Below, in pieces: positions 1 to 8,841 of a DNA stretch of 62,311 nt. The first letter of the stretch is position 1. Every line of letters begins with the position of its first letter. This stretch comes from Pseudoalteromonas fuliginea. Lineage in GTDB: Bacteria; Pseudomonadota; Gammaproteobacteria; Enterobacterales; Alteromonadaceae. The notes below the pieces were generated by a model, which did no database searches, was not told the DNA's origin, and saw nothing but the letters and a program-made list of their open reading frames with translations. The translations under genes and the position numbers were made by a program. The DNA lies in the NCBI RefSeq assembly GCF_000690055.1, contig NZ_JJNZ01000044.1, positions 1 through 62,311 of the forward strand. The letters run 5' to 3'.

Positions 1-2750
1 ACTGAAAAGTTAAAGCCCTCTAAATACATTAGCCATACGCCACCAATCATTGCCAGTGGCAACGTAGCCATAATAATAGTGACCTCAGCAAAGCTTCTAA
101 AATTAAGGTAAAGCAACACAATAATTATTGCTAATGTAAGTGGTAATACATAAGTCAGTTTGTCTTTAGCGCGCTGCATGTATTCATACTGCCCAGCCCA
201 CGTAATTGAGTAGCCAGCTGGTAGTATTAGGTCTTTATCGAGCACTTGCTGAGCGTGCTCAACGTAAGTACCAATATCAACGCCATCTATATCAATAAAG
301 CTCCAACCGTTTAAACGTGCATTTTCGCTTTTTATACCAGGCGGTCCATCTTCAATAAATACATTGGCTACATCACCAAGTGCTATACGCTGCCCTGTAG
401 GCGTTACAATGGGTAACAACATTAGTTCTTCTGGCGAGTCTCTGTATGCTTGCGGGTAACGCAAATTAACTGGGTAGCGCTCTTGCCCTTCTACGGTTTG
501 TGTTACGTTTGTACCACCAATTGCTGTAGATACAACTTGCTGTACGTCGCTAATGTTTAAACTATAACGCGCCGCTTTTTCACGATTTATATCTACTTTT
601 ATATAACGCCCACCTGCTACTCGCTCTGAGTAAACCGATGCGGTGCCTTGCACATCTTTTAAAAGCACTTCTATTTGTTGACCAATTTTTTGAATTTCAC
701 TCAACTTTGGTCCCGCAACTTTAATGCCCACAGGGGTTTTAATACCGGTTGCGAGCATATCAATACGTGTTTTAATTGGCATTACCCACGCGTTCGTCAA
801 CCCCGGAAACTTAACCAAACCGTCGAGTTCTTTTTTTAGTTTTTCAAGGGTCATACCCTCGCGCCATTCGTTTTTTGGTTTTAACTGAATAAACGTCTCT
901 ATCATTGTAAGCGGTGCAGGATCTGTTGCTGTTTCTGCTCGCCCAACTTTACCAAATACTGTTTTAACCTCGGGTACTGTGGCAATTAGCTTGTCGGTTT
1001 GCTGTAGTATTTCGCGCGCTTTACCTACCGATAAACCAGGATACGTTGTGGGCATATACATTAAATCGCCCTCATCGAGTGGCGGAATAAATTCACTGCC
1101 TATTTTGTTTACCGGGTAAAAGCCAATAACAGAAACAACCACCGCGAGTACCAATGTCATTTTTGGAGATTTAAGCACCCAGTTAAGTAGTGGGCGATAC
1201 GCTGCGACGAGTAATCGGTTAACTGGATTTTTTTGCTCCGAAATAACTTTACCTCTAATAAAGTAACCCATTAATACCGGCACTAAGGTAATCGCAAGCC
1301 CAGCAGACGCTGCCATAGCATAGGTTTTAGTGTAAGCCAGTGGCGCAAACATACGTCCTTCTTGCGCTTCTAAAATAAATACCGGCATAAAGCTGACGGT
1401 AATAATTAATAAACTAAAAAATAATGCAGGACCCACTTCACTCGCCGATTTAGCCACAACTTCCCAGCGGTTTTCGCTGGTAAGTGGCGTTTTTTCCATA
1501 TGTTTGTGCATATTTTCAATCATGACGATAGCGCCGTCGGTCATTGCGCCTATCGCTATTGCAATTCCCCCTAAAGACATAATATTGGCGTTAATCCCCT
1601 GCCAATACATAATTATAAATGCCGTTAAAATGCCAAGCGGTAACGTAATAATTGCCACCAATGATGAGCGCACATGAAACAAAAACACCACACACACTAA
1701 AGCAACTACAATCAGCTCTTCAATTAGCTTACTTGTTAGATTATCTACCGCGTTATTTATTAAGTTGGAGCGATCGTACACAGGGACTATTTCAACGCCC
1801 TCTGGCAATCCCTTTTTAAGCGATTCTAATTTTGCTTTTACCAGCTCAATGGTTTTTTGTGCATTTTCGCCATAGCGCATAATAACGATGCCACCGGTTA
1901 CTTCGCCTTCGCCATTAAGCTCTGCAATACCACGGCGCATTTGCGGCCCGACTCTAATATCGGCTACATCACGCAATTGCAGCGCAGTACCATTAGCGTT
2001 TACACCAAGCGGAATAGCTTCCAAATCGGCAACACTTTTAATGTAGCCTGTGCTTGTTACCATGTATTCAGCTTCAGCCATTTCAACTACTGAGGCACCC
2101 ATCTCTTGGTTGCCTTGTTGAATCGCCGTTTGAATAAGGCTAAGCGGGATACCATAAGCACGTAATTTATCAGGCTCTACATTAACTTGATATTGCTTAA
2201 CCATGCCACCAACAGCAGCCACTTCAGAGACTCCTGATACGGTTTGTAGCTCAAACTTTAAAAACCAATCTTGTAAGCTTCGTAGCTGACTAATATCGTG
2301 TTTATTTGTTTTATCAATTAGTGCGTATAAGTAAATCCAACCTACGCCTGTTGCATCAGGGCCAAGCTCTGGCGTAGCGCTATCGGGTAATCGGTTTGCT
2401 GCTTGGCTTAGGTATTCTTGTACTCGGCTACGCGCCCAATACAAATCAGTTTTTTCATCAAAAATAACGTAAACGTACGAGTCACCAAAAAACGAAAAAC
2501 CCCTTACAGTTTGTGCACCCGGCACAGAAAGCATTGCAGTGGTGAGCGGAAATGTGACTTGGTCTTGCACTACTTGCGGCGCTTGCCCCGGGTAAGTAGT
2601 TTTTATAATGACCTGAACATCAGATAAGTCAGGCAAGGCATCCACGGGCGTATTTTTTATCGCAAACAACCCTCCACCTAGTAAAATTAATGTAAGCAAC
2701 AACACAAAAAAGCGATTGCCAACAGACCAGCGAATAATGGCAGTTATCAT
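1..2750 (-). CDS. cusA: CusA-type heavy-metal RND efflux pump, 3' end cut by window
   Basis: This is the inner-membrane proton-driven pump of a CusCBA-type copper/silver efflux complex. About 916 codons are visible against roughly 1,040 usual for the family; the missing part is the C-terminus, beyond base 1. The N-terminus starts MITAIIRWSVGNRFF, a typical first membrane helix. A helix with the motif GAMTDGAIVMIEN carries the Asp expected in the proton relay of heavy-metal RND pumps. The periplasmic motif IDMLATGIKTPVG resembles the region of E. coli CusA that holds a copper-binding Met. The start at 2750 has a clear AGGAG ribosome binding site just after the cusB stop codon (the TAG runs into the AGGAG), so translation is probably coupled to cusB. 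Silver or copper is the likeliest substrate; a cobalt/zinc/cadmium CzcA relative is less likely because the adaptor has a CusF-like domain. Confidence 0.93.
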   Translation of the reverse strand, partial: MITAIIRWSVGNRFFVLLLTLILLGGGLFAIKNTPVDALPDLSDVQVIIKTTYPGQAPQVVQDQVTFPLTTAMLSVPGAQTVRGFSFFGDSYVYVIFDEKTDLYWARSRVQEYLSQAANRLPDSATPELGPDATGVGWIYLYALIDKTNKHDISQLRSLQDWFLKFELQTVSGVSEVAAVGGMVKQYQVNVEPDKLRAYGIPLSLIQTAIQQGNQEMGASVVEMAEAEYMVTSTGYIKSVADLEAIPLGVNANGTALQLRDVADIRVGPQMRRGIAELNGEGEVTGGIVIMRYGENAQKTIELVKAKLESLKKGLPEGVEIVPVYDRSNLINNAVDNLTSKLIEELIVVALVCVVFLFHVRSSLVAIITLPLGILTAFIIMYWQGINANIMSLGGIAIAIGAMTDGAIVMIENMHKHMEKTPLTSENRWEVVAKSASEVGPALFFSLLIITVSFMPVFILEAQEGRMFAPLAYTKTYAMAASAGLAITLVPVLMGYFIRGKVISEQKNPVNRLLVAAYRPLLNWVLKSPKMTLVLAVVVSVIGFYPVNKIGSEFIPPLDEGDLMYMPTTYPGLSVGKAREILQQTDKLIATVPEVKTVFGKVGRAETATDPAPLTMIETFIQLKPKNEWREGMTLEKLKKELDGLVKFPGLTNAWVMPIKTRIDMLATGIKTPVGIKVAGPKLSEIQKIGQQIEVLLKDVQGTASVYSERVAGGRYIKVDINREKAARYSLNISDVQQVVSTAIGGTNVTQTVEGQERYPVNLRYPQAYRDSPEELMLLPIVTPTGQRIALGDVANVFIEDGPPGIKSENARLNGWSFIDIDGVDIGTYVEHAQQVLDKDLILPAGYSITWAGQYEYMQRAKDKLTYVLPLTLAIIIVLLYLNFRSFAEVTIIMATLPLAMIGGVWLMYLEGFNFS

Positions 2751-2758
2751 AATGGCTC

Positions 2759-4366
2759 CTAGTGAGAACTGTGTTGCATAGGTTGCATAGGTTGCATAGG
2801 TTGCATAGGTTGCATAGGTTGCATAGGTTGCATAGTAGAATGATCAATCAGCTCTGCGTTTTGCGCTTTAGTAATTACAAATTCATCGTTAATAATGCTA
2901 AAAGTAAAATTAATATACTGGGCATTTTCAAACTGACTAATATCAATATCTGGCGCTAATACAAAGTCCATTGTGGCGGGTTCTCGATTCCATTTTTCAA
3001 TGGCTTCTCGACTAATATTTATAATGCGATTTTGTATATCTATGGCATTAATAGTGCCGTTAACCGTGGCGCTTTGTGGCTGCATATCCATGTTCATATT
3101 AGAGCCTGAACCAGAATCCGACCCCATACCTGAGCTAATACCAGAACTAGGTATTTCCATTCGTTTAAAGTCGGAGCTTTTACTCGACTCAGAATCTATT
3201 AAAAATTGCGCTGAGGTCACTACCGTGTCACCTGTCGTCACGCCTGACAAAATGACCGCTTCATTACTATTAATTTGCCCAACTTCGACTTCTACCGATT
3301 TAAAACGACCCCCACCTAATGCAATAACTACACGGTTTTGATGCTGCGTGCGAATTACCGCTTCTTTTGGTACTGTAAATTGCGCCTTACTCGCTTTAGC
3401 GTGAATGCTCACTTGTGCAAACATATTTGGTTTTAACCGATGATCTGCATTTTCAAACCTAAGCCTTACACGCAGCGTTCGGTTTTTAGCATCAAGCGCG
3501 GGGTAAATGTAATCAACCTTGCCTTCCCACTTTTGACCTTTTAAGTAATCAAGCGTCATTGTAACGGGCAAGCCCACGCTAACCTGTTCTGATTGGCGCT
3601 CGAATACTTCTGCCTCTACCCAAATTTCATCAAGCTGAGCAATACTCATCATTGATGTGCCTGGTTTAACGTAAAAGCCTTCTCGTACTGTTAGCTCATC
3701 TACCACACCACTTTGCTTTGCGTAAAAAGTAATGTTTTGCATTATCTTTTTATTTTTTTGTAAGCGCTCGATAAATCCATCAGACACATTTAACGACTCT
3801 AAACGTGCCTTTGCTGCGCGAATTAACACGGTATTATTACGATTCACCGCCAATAAAAACTCTTCCTGTGCATTCACCAATTGTGGTGAATACAAAGTAT
3901 ATAAAGGCTCACCGGCTTTAACTTGTGCTCCTTGCGCTTTAACGTACAAGCTTTCAATCCAGCCCTCTACACGCGGATGAATGTGAATAAGTTGGTCTTG
4001 GTTATATTGCACATACCCTACAGTATTTATATCGCTGTGAAGTGTTTTAAGCTGCACTTTGGCGGTTCTTACCCCCAAGTTATTAACTACTGCAGGCGAA
4101 ATAGTTACTGCACCTGGTCCATCCTGAGCATTGCTATCGTTTTCATATACAGGGACTAAATCCATTCCCATTGGCGACAGCCCTGGCGCGTCACGCCTGT
4201 AATTACTATCCATAGGGGCTACCCAATATAAGGGCTGTTTTTCAGCACTTTGCTGTTCATGCATTGCCGAGTTACTAGGTAAAAACTGCATTACTAAGGC
4301 GCCAATTAACGCAAATGCGCCCGCACCAACTAAGGCAGCAACAAGTAACTTTAAATTAGTATTCAT
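2759..4366 (-). CDS. cusB: CusB-type periplasmic adaptor with CusF-like domain and Met-rich tail
   Basis: Membrane-fusion adaptor linking the CusA pump to the CusC channel. In order, the 535 residues show an N-terminal signal or anchor helix (about 7-28), a short heavy-metal-binding segment around 46-75 (YWVAPMDSN ... LSPMGMDLVPVY, Met in place of the usual Cys), the HlyD-type barrel-sandwich and beta-barrel region (about 100-400), a Gly/Ser/Met linker, a CusF-like domain (about 437-508) and a C-terminal tail of seven Met-Gln-Pro repeats ending QHSSH (512-535). In my hand alignment the CusF-like domain lacks His36, Trp44 and Met47 of E. coli CusF and keeps only Met49. The start overlaps the end of cusC by 11 bases. 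A fused CusF domain supports copper or silver as substrate. Confidence 0.92.
   Translation of the reverse strand: MNTNLKLLVAALVGAGAFALIGALVMQFLPSNSAMHEQQSAEKQPLYWVAPMDSNYRRDAPGLSPMGMDLVPVYENDSNAQDGPGAVTISPAVVNNLGVRTAKVQLKTLHSDINTVGYVQYNQDQLIHIHPRVEGWIESLYVKAQGAQVKAGEPLYTLYSPQLVNAQEEFLLAVNRNNTVLIRAAKARLESLNVSDGFIERLQKNKKIMQNITFYAKQSGVVDELTVREGFYVKPGTSMMSIAQLDEIWVEAEVFERQSEQVSVGLPVTMTLDYLKGQKWEGKVDYIYPALDAKNRTLRVRLRFENADHRLKPNMFAQVSIHAKASKAQFTVPKEAVIRTQHQNRVVIALGGGRFKSVEVEVGQINSNEAVILSGVTTGDTVVTSAQFLIDSESSKSSDFKRMEIPSSGISSGMGSDSGSGSNMNMDMQPQSATVNGTINAIDIQNRIINISREAIEKWNREPATMDFVLAPDIDISQFENAQYINFTFSIINDEFVITKAQNAELIDHSTMQPMQPMQPMQPMQPMQPMQHSSH
2773..2835. repeat. Seven tandem 9-bp units inside cusB
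   Basis: Seven perfect head-to-tail copies of GTTGCATAG on the plus strand (ATGCAACCT in the cusB reading frame). They encode the Met-Gln-Pro tail of CusB. The unit is a multiple of three, so gain or loss of copies changes tail length without a frameshift. Confidence 0.97.
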
Positions 4367-5732
4367 TGTGTAATTCTCCAGTTTGCTCGCTCATTACTTG
4401 GGGGTCTAAGCTACTTGCATAATAATTAAGGCGAGCGGTAATAATATGCTGATCTACTTGAATATTAAGCGCGTCTATTTTGGCGTTAAGCTCACTAATA
4501 CGCGCGCGCATCACGTCAGAAAAATCCCCATCGTCGCGCGTATAAGCATTAAGTGTTGCTTGAGATTGCTCTGACATTTGCGGTAATAACGTACTTTGAT
4601 AAAGCGCATCGCGTTTTTGCAAACGAGCGAGTTGGCTAAACTCCTTAAAGTACATGCCTTTGAGTTTTTGAAGCGCCACCAGCTTTTGTGTTTTAGTAGC
4701 TTCTGCACTAGCAATAGCCGATTTAACCTGTTGATCTTGTCTGTTATCAGTAAACAATGGCAAATCAATGCTAAATCCTACTGAAAGTAAATCAGCTCGC
4801 GACTCCCCCATCGGCGTATCATCTCGGTAACCATAACCCACATTAACGCCCATTTGAGGTTTGTAACTTTGCTTGGCGAGTGCAACTTCGGTTTGCTTTG
4901 CGGTGACGGTTTTGTCTATCGCAATAATTGCGGGATGCGCCATAAGCAACTGTATTAATTTATCAAATTCAAGGTTTGCAAAATCAACCAGCCCTGTGGT
5001 TTTAGTAAATTCGGCATTTAAAGGCTGCATAAGCATATTCATAGGTAACCACTGTGCTAAACGGTTTTTAGCACTTTCAAATTGCTGCTCAAGCATAACC
5101 AGCTTATCTTCAAGGCGAGTGAGTTCTAATTGCGCACGAATAATATCTTGCTGGCGTGTTTTACCTAAGGTACTTGCGTAGCTTGCTTCGGTAATTTCAA
5201 TAAGCTGAGTAAATAATCCTTTATCTTGCTCAATTAAAGCAATACTTCGCTGAGCACGATACGCGTTTAACCACGACTCAATCACAATTGCTTTTACTTG
5301 TGCTAGGCGATCGGCGCGCTGCCAAGGATATTGTTGAGCAGACTGAGCTAATGCCTTTTGTTTAAGTGCTAAACTATTCCCTCGGCTAAACTTTTGGCTC
5401 AAATCGACTTTAAGCTGCGTCATCCCTTCTTGATCAAATGCATAACCGTTAGTAGGCAAGTTAAGTAAGCCAACCGTTAAAACAGGATCGGGTAAGGTGC
5501 CTGCGGCAATACTTTGCGCTATTGCGGCATCTTCTTGGTAGCCACTCGCTTTTAGCCATGGCTCATGCGTTAGTGCATAATTAAGCGCTTGCGTTAAGCT
5601 AAGCGTTTGCTCATTGCGGGCTTGCTTTAGCGTATCGATATTTAGGTTATTTGAATTTTTTTGCGCATTAACAGCTGTGCTAAATAACACAACACTACAT
5701 AATACGGCTTTAATACTTACAGCGTGGTTCAT
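4356..5732 (-). CDS. cusC: CusC/TolC-family outer membrane efflux channel
   Basis: Outer-membrane channel of the metal efflux complex. It is a TolC-type protein of about 458 residues with the usual pair of repeated long-helix regions (for example LSLTQALNYALTHEPWLKA at the start of repeat one, and the second near ELTRLEDKLVMLEQQFESA). The chosen start gives MNHAVSIKAVLCSVVLFSTAVNA as a signal peptide and has GGAG six bases upstream; an ATG twelve bases earlier (5744) is possible but has no good ribosome binding site. There is no obvious lipobox Cys, unlike E. coli CusC. It is the first gene of the cusCBA unit, and its last codons overlap cusB. Confidence 0.88.
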   Translation of the reverse strand: MNHAVSIKAVLCSVVLFSTAVNAQKNSNNLNIDTLKQARNEQTLSLTQALNYALTHEPWLKASGYQEDAAIAQSIAAGTLPDPVLTVGLLNLPTNGYAFDQEGMTQLKVDLSQKFSRGNSLALKQKALAQSAQQYPWQRADRLAQVKAIVIESWLNAYRAQRSIALIEQDKGLFTQLIEITEASYASTLGKTRQQDIIRAQLELTRLEDKLVMLEQQFESAKNRLAQWLPMNMLMQPLNAEFTKTTGLVDFANLEFDKLIQLLMAHPAIIAIDKTVTAKQTEVALAKQSYKPQMGVNVGYGYRDDTPMGESRADLLSVGFSIDLPLFTDNRQDQQVKSAIASAEATKTQKLVALQKLKGMYFKEFSQLARLQKRDALYQSTLLPQMSEQSQATLNAYTRDDGDFSDVMRARISELNAKIDALNIQVDQHIITARLNYYASSLDPQVMSEQTGELHNEY

Positions 5733-5811
5733 CACCTGCTCCATCTAAAAATAAAAGAAATTCTTAAATTAGGAAGCAAAAAAGGTGTTTAGGAGTTTTA
5801 CAAAAACCTTT

Positions 5812-5893
5812 TATATCAATTGCATTGAATTAATAATCTATTATTGCGGTAGGAAAATAGCTCTATAACAAGGAAAAAATTACGCAGTATAGT
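5812..5893. repeat. Possible remnant of an interspersed intergenic repeat
   Basis: The 246-bp gap between the CopL-like gene and cusC contains an AT-rich stretch beginning ATATCAATTGCATTGAATTA and ending AAATTACGCAGTATAGTT. Similar end sequences (ACCAATTGCATT and AACTGCGTAAATTA) lie close together at 24301-24340. This suggests a long and an internally deleted version of one repeat, but only the ends can be compared here. The cusCBA promoter must also lie in this gap. Confidence 0.25.
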
Positions 5894-5990
5894 TACTTTA
5901 TATAAGTAATTTTTAACGCAGTTAGAGAGGTATTTAACTCGCGAGAATGAGCATGTTTTCAATAAAATTGATATTACACCTATCCTGCTA

Positions 5991-6383
5991 TTAAGCAGAC
6001 ATAGGAGGGCGGTAGAGTGAACGAGGTATATTAATTTGTGTAGTAAATACACTTATATTTACTTTTTCAGATTCAAGTAAAATAACGCGAAATAAAGTAT
6101 CAACATTAACCATTGAATTAGCAGCGCAGCCACTAATAGGGCATTTGCAATCATTTTGTGGCGTACTTTCGTCGTCGCAACAATCCATCTGCATCATATT
6201 TTCAGACATGCTAGCGACAGCTGTTGTATCACTACTTTGTGTCATTGGCATTTGGGCATGCATTGCTGTTTTCGTTGGCATATGTGGCATTTCGCATACC
6301 ATAGCTACAGACGCAACTGCCTGACCCACAAAAATGAGCAGTAAAGTTATCATGAGTAAACTAGAGTAAAAACGTTGCAACAT
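5991..6383 (-). CDS. Small secreted Met/Cys/His-rich protein, CopL/DUF2946-like
   Basis: A 130-residue protein with a signal peptide (MLQRFYSSLLMITLLLIFVG, cleavage probably after AVA near residue 25). The mature part is rich in possible metal ligands: CEMPHMPTKTAMHAQMPM, ENMMQMDCCDDE and DCKCPISGC. It ends LYRPPMSA; a short Arg-Pro-Pro motif near the C-terminus is typical of the small proteins called CopL or DUF2946 that precede copper-resistance operons. It lies directly upstream of cusCBA on the same strand, 246 bases before it, which fits a periplasmic copper-binding or regulatory role. Family membership is inferred from composition and context, not from a strong motif. Confidence 0.6.
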   Translation of the reverse strand: MLQRFYSSLLMITLLLIFVGQAVASVAMVCEMPHMPTKTAMHAQMPMTQSSDTTAVASMSENMMQMDCCDDESTPQNDCKCPISGCAANSMVNVDTLFRVILLESEKVNISVFTTQINIPRSLYRPPMSA

Positions 6384-6447
6384 TATGCCTTTTAATAAAT
6401 TTTAAAATGATTGTAAGATAACCTAACGGCAACCACAAATACTTTAA

Positions 6448-7062
6448 TTATGTAAACTGCGGTTTATCAGGTGTTTTAATTAAGTTACTCGCTATAATTG
6501 CAAATATACAATATGCGCTAAAATACCAAAAGCCCTCACCAAATTGTGCATTCATAACAAGTAGCTCACCACTTTTACCATGAGCGTTACCTGCTAGATA
6601 AGTCACTATTAATGCAATAACAAATACATCAACCATGCTCCACTTACTTAATGCACAAATAACCAGACCGAGCTTTTGCTTAAACCCATTCAAAGGTAGG
6701 CAACAATAAAGCAATTGTAATAGCAGCTTCAAGCTTGGAATAACAATAGAAAACAACCCCACTAAAGCAGCTACAAGTAAATTGTTATTATTAGCAAGTT
6801 CTTTAACTGTACCTAAAATACTTTGTGTTTTGTTATAGGCGCTAATCTCGCCCTCTAACTTATCAAGCCCTAGCATATTCGAGAACATCATTAGCATGCT
6901 GCGAGTCCGGCCATCGCCCTCTTCAGCCAGCATTTCAATACCCGCTTGCGCTAACTTTGATTTATCTATGTTGCCCTCTATTGTTAATACTGGTTTTGTA
7001 ATACCAGGAAACAATAAACAAAGAGCAACCACTACACTTATAACCGACAACCAATTACGCAT
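6448..7062 (-). CDS. Single-domain PqiA-family membrane protein
   Basis: A 204-residue integral membrane protein with about four hydrophobic helices (near 5-22, 95-120, 140-160 and 175-195). The motif SKWSMVDVFVIALIVTYLAG is the signature of the paraquat-inducible protein A family, whose members work with MCE-domain proteins in lipid transport between membranes. Typical PqiA has two such domains; this has one, plus a periplasmic insert (residues 25-90). No MCE partner is nearby. The start lies two bases after the stop of the EAL-like/HDOD gene, so the two are probably cotranscribed and translationally coupled. Confidence 0.8.
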   Translation of the reverse strand: MRNWLSVISVVVALCLLFPGITKPVLTIEGNIDKSKLAQAGIEMLAEEGDGRTRSMLMMFSNMLGLDKLEGEISAYNKTQSILGTVKELANNNNLLVAALVGLFSIVIPSLKLLLQLLYCCLPLNGFKQKLGLVICALSKWSMVDVFVIALIVTYLAGNAHGKSGELLVMNAQFGEGFWYFSAYCIFAIIASNLIKTPDKPQFT

Positions 7063-7064
7063 AT

Positions 7065-8336
7065 TTAATCAACCACAACCTCTATTACATCATCACTATA
7101 AAGCATCGACTCTAAAACAAAGTTATAAAGTTTCTCAATTGGGAGCTGTGGATTGATTTCTTTTAAGGTTGTATCAACTAATGACCAGTTTTTATTTTCA
7201 ATAGCTTTGGCAAGGATTAAGCAATCGCCTAGCACCCCAGAGCCATATAATAAGGCATCAGTGATATCTTTGTTTAGTGTAAATTCTTTAACAATACTAT
7301 TTAATTCAATATCCAAAATGGCATCAAGCATTGAGAACAACCCAACTAAATAGCCTTGCTGAGCCAAATCACGACTTTCTTCAGTTAAAATTAACTCTAT
7401 TAACCTTGCTCGCACAAGTGCAAATTTAGTGAGCTCCGTCGGTTTATCTATACCTAAGTCACTGAGAGCTAGTACGCGGACAAACTGGCGAATAACGTCT
7501 TCGCCTAGATACACTACAGCTTGCGAAATAGACGTAATTACTAAATTACTATTTCCTGAGCGTGCATTAGCTAATTTCAAAATACGCGTGGTAATACCAA
7601 CATCTCTCGCTACACGCTGATGTATCTCCTCAAAACATAAAGACTCTTTTGACGTTGATTTAAGTAAATCAAACACAGTAACTTTTGAAGGATCGATACC
7701 ACTGTAAGTTAGCATTTCTGGACGAGCAAAAAAGAATCCCTGAAATAAGTCACATCCAGCAGTTTTTAGTACTTTAAACTGCTCGTGTGTCTCTATACGC
7801 TCAACAATAATTTTACAGTGAGGGTATTTACGCTTAAGCTTTTTTACGTGCATATTAGTTTTTATTATGGGCTCATCGGCCTCTATTTTTATATAACTAA
7901 CAAGTGCTAATAATGGCTCCCACTTTGCATCGCCATCATAATCATCAAGTGCAAAAGTGTATCCCTCTTTTTTTAATGACGTAACACGTTTAGCTACTTC
8001 ATCTATATTCACTGTGCGTTCTACAATTTCAATAACCGTCATTTCAGGATTTAATAATTTAGGGAAGTCATCGAGTAATGCATCCGTTGATAAATTAATA
8101 AATGCCAGTTGATGCGCAGTAAGCTTTTCAGCACCTACCAACATAAGCGTATTAAAAAATAAACGGCTCGTTGCATGTTCATCACTTGTACCTACTGGAA
8201 AGGCGTTATTTGATGAATTCCTATACAGCAACTCATACGCAAAAACCTCTTTTTCAGCATTAAATATGGGTTGTCTTGCTACATACTGCGTAAGCGTAAG
8301 AGTAGGAGTTAAAGTTGGTGTATTAGACACTTTCAA
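7065..8336 (-). CDS. EAL-like plus HDOD signalling protein (YuxH type)
   Basis: A 423-residue protein with a modified EAL domain (about 15-205) followed by an HDOD domain (about 205-400). The EAL motif reads YELLYR, the usual DDFG is ALDDYDGD, and the metal/catalytic positions are altered elsewhere, as in YuxH/CdgJ-type proteins that generally do not hydrolyse c-di-GMP. The HDOD part (LLKSTSKESLCFEEIHQRVARDVGI region) is a helical HD-related fold without the HD catalytic pair. The N-terminus has the repeat-like string TPTLTPTLTLT. The start is uncertain: the frame opens with TTG at 8336 or GTG at 8330, and neither has a strong ribosome binding site. In Vibrio, relatives affect motility; a role as a c-di-GMP-linked scaffold is inference. 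Confidence 0.85.
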   Translation of the reverse strand: MKVSNTPTLTPTLTLTQYVARQPIFNAEKEVFAYELLYRNSSNNAFPVGTSDEHATSRLFFNTLMLVGAEKLTAHQLAFINLSTDALLDDFPKLLNPEMTVIEIVERTVNIDEVAKRVTSLKKEGYTFALDDYDGDAKWEPLLALVSYIKIEADEPIIKTNMHVKKLKRKYPHCKIIVERIETHEQFKVLKTAGCDLFQGFFFARPEMLTYSGIDPSKVTVFDLLKSTSKESLCFEEIHQRVARDVGITTRILKLANARSGNSNLVITSISQAVVYLGEDVIRQFVRVLALSDLGIDKPTELTKFALVRARLIELILTEESRDLAQQGYLVGLFSMLDAILDIELNSIVKEFTLNKDITDALLYGSGVLGDCLILAKAIENKNWSLVDTTLKEINPQLPIEKLYNFVLESMLYSDDVIEVVVD

Positions 8337-8841
8337 TAGGTTTAGCCTGTAAGTTCATGTGTGCAATTAGCACTTATATAGTTACTTTAATACATGTGAC
8401 AAATTAAAAGTATAGTAAAAATATCTTAATCATTGCAAACAACTAAAAGTAAATCATATAAAAGGATGCTCAACTAAATATAAAATAGCGATCTATTGCC
8501 ATCGTTTTTATTATCAAACCTCCCGCAGACACATTACACATATTGCATAAACGCCTTACAAAAAGAATAAACAACTGGGCTTGTTGACCTTTGTGGATTG
8601 AAATTTGTTCAATCGTGGGGCTATTTATGAGAATAACCACACACCATAGGCTCTGCCTCGCCTAAATACCAAACTGACTGCTGTAAATTTAACCTCGAAA
8701 GATAAGCAGACCTAGGGTTCAGAAATTAAAAACCCCCGCATGAATAATATACCCTTACAAAACCAAGGGGCTTATAGCGTTCAGCAGCCCTGCTAGGGTA
8801 TAATAACGCCAAATGTAAACTTCACTTAAATAAGAACCTTC
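8337..8841. other. 505-bp intergenic region without a gene
   Basis: No credible gene in either direction. It must hold the promoters of the two flanking divergent genes. A TATAAT at 8799-8804 is the likely -10 for the phnA-like gene. It sits in one arm of an imperfect inverted repeat (ATACCCT at 8749-8755, AGGGTAT at 8795-8801) that could be an operator. The stretch around 8576-8630 (GGGCTTGTTGACC onwards) looks unlike its surroundings, but no matching second end is present. Confidence 0.5.

Noticed and set aside
2773..2835. Short tandem repeats as a CRISPR array
   Set aside because: The units are 9 bases, perfectly contiguous, without spacers, and lie inside a coding gene.
2629..2959. Open frames with Cys-Asn-Leu or Leu-His-Arg repeats over the cusB tail
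   Set aside because: They are other-frame readings of the 9-bp repeat that encodes the Met-Gln-Pro tail of CusB; cusB itself is well supported.
8576..8630. Insertion sequence end
   Set aside because: No matching inverted end or transposase fragment is present in the window, so it cannot be called a mobile element.
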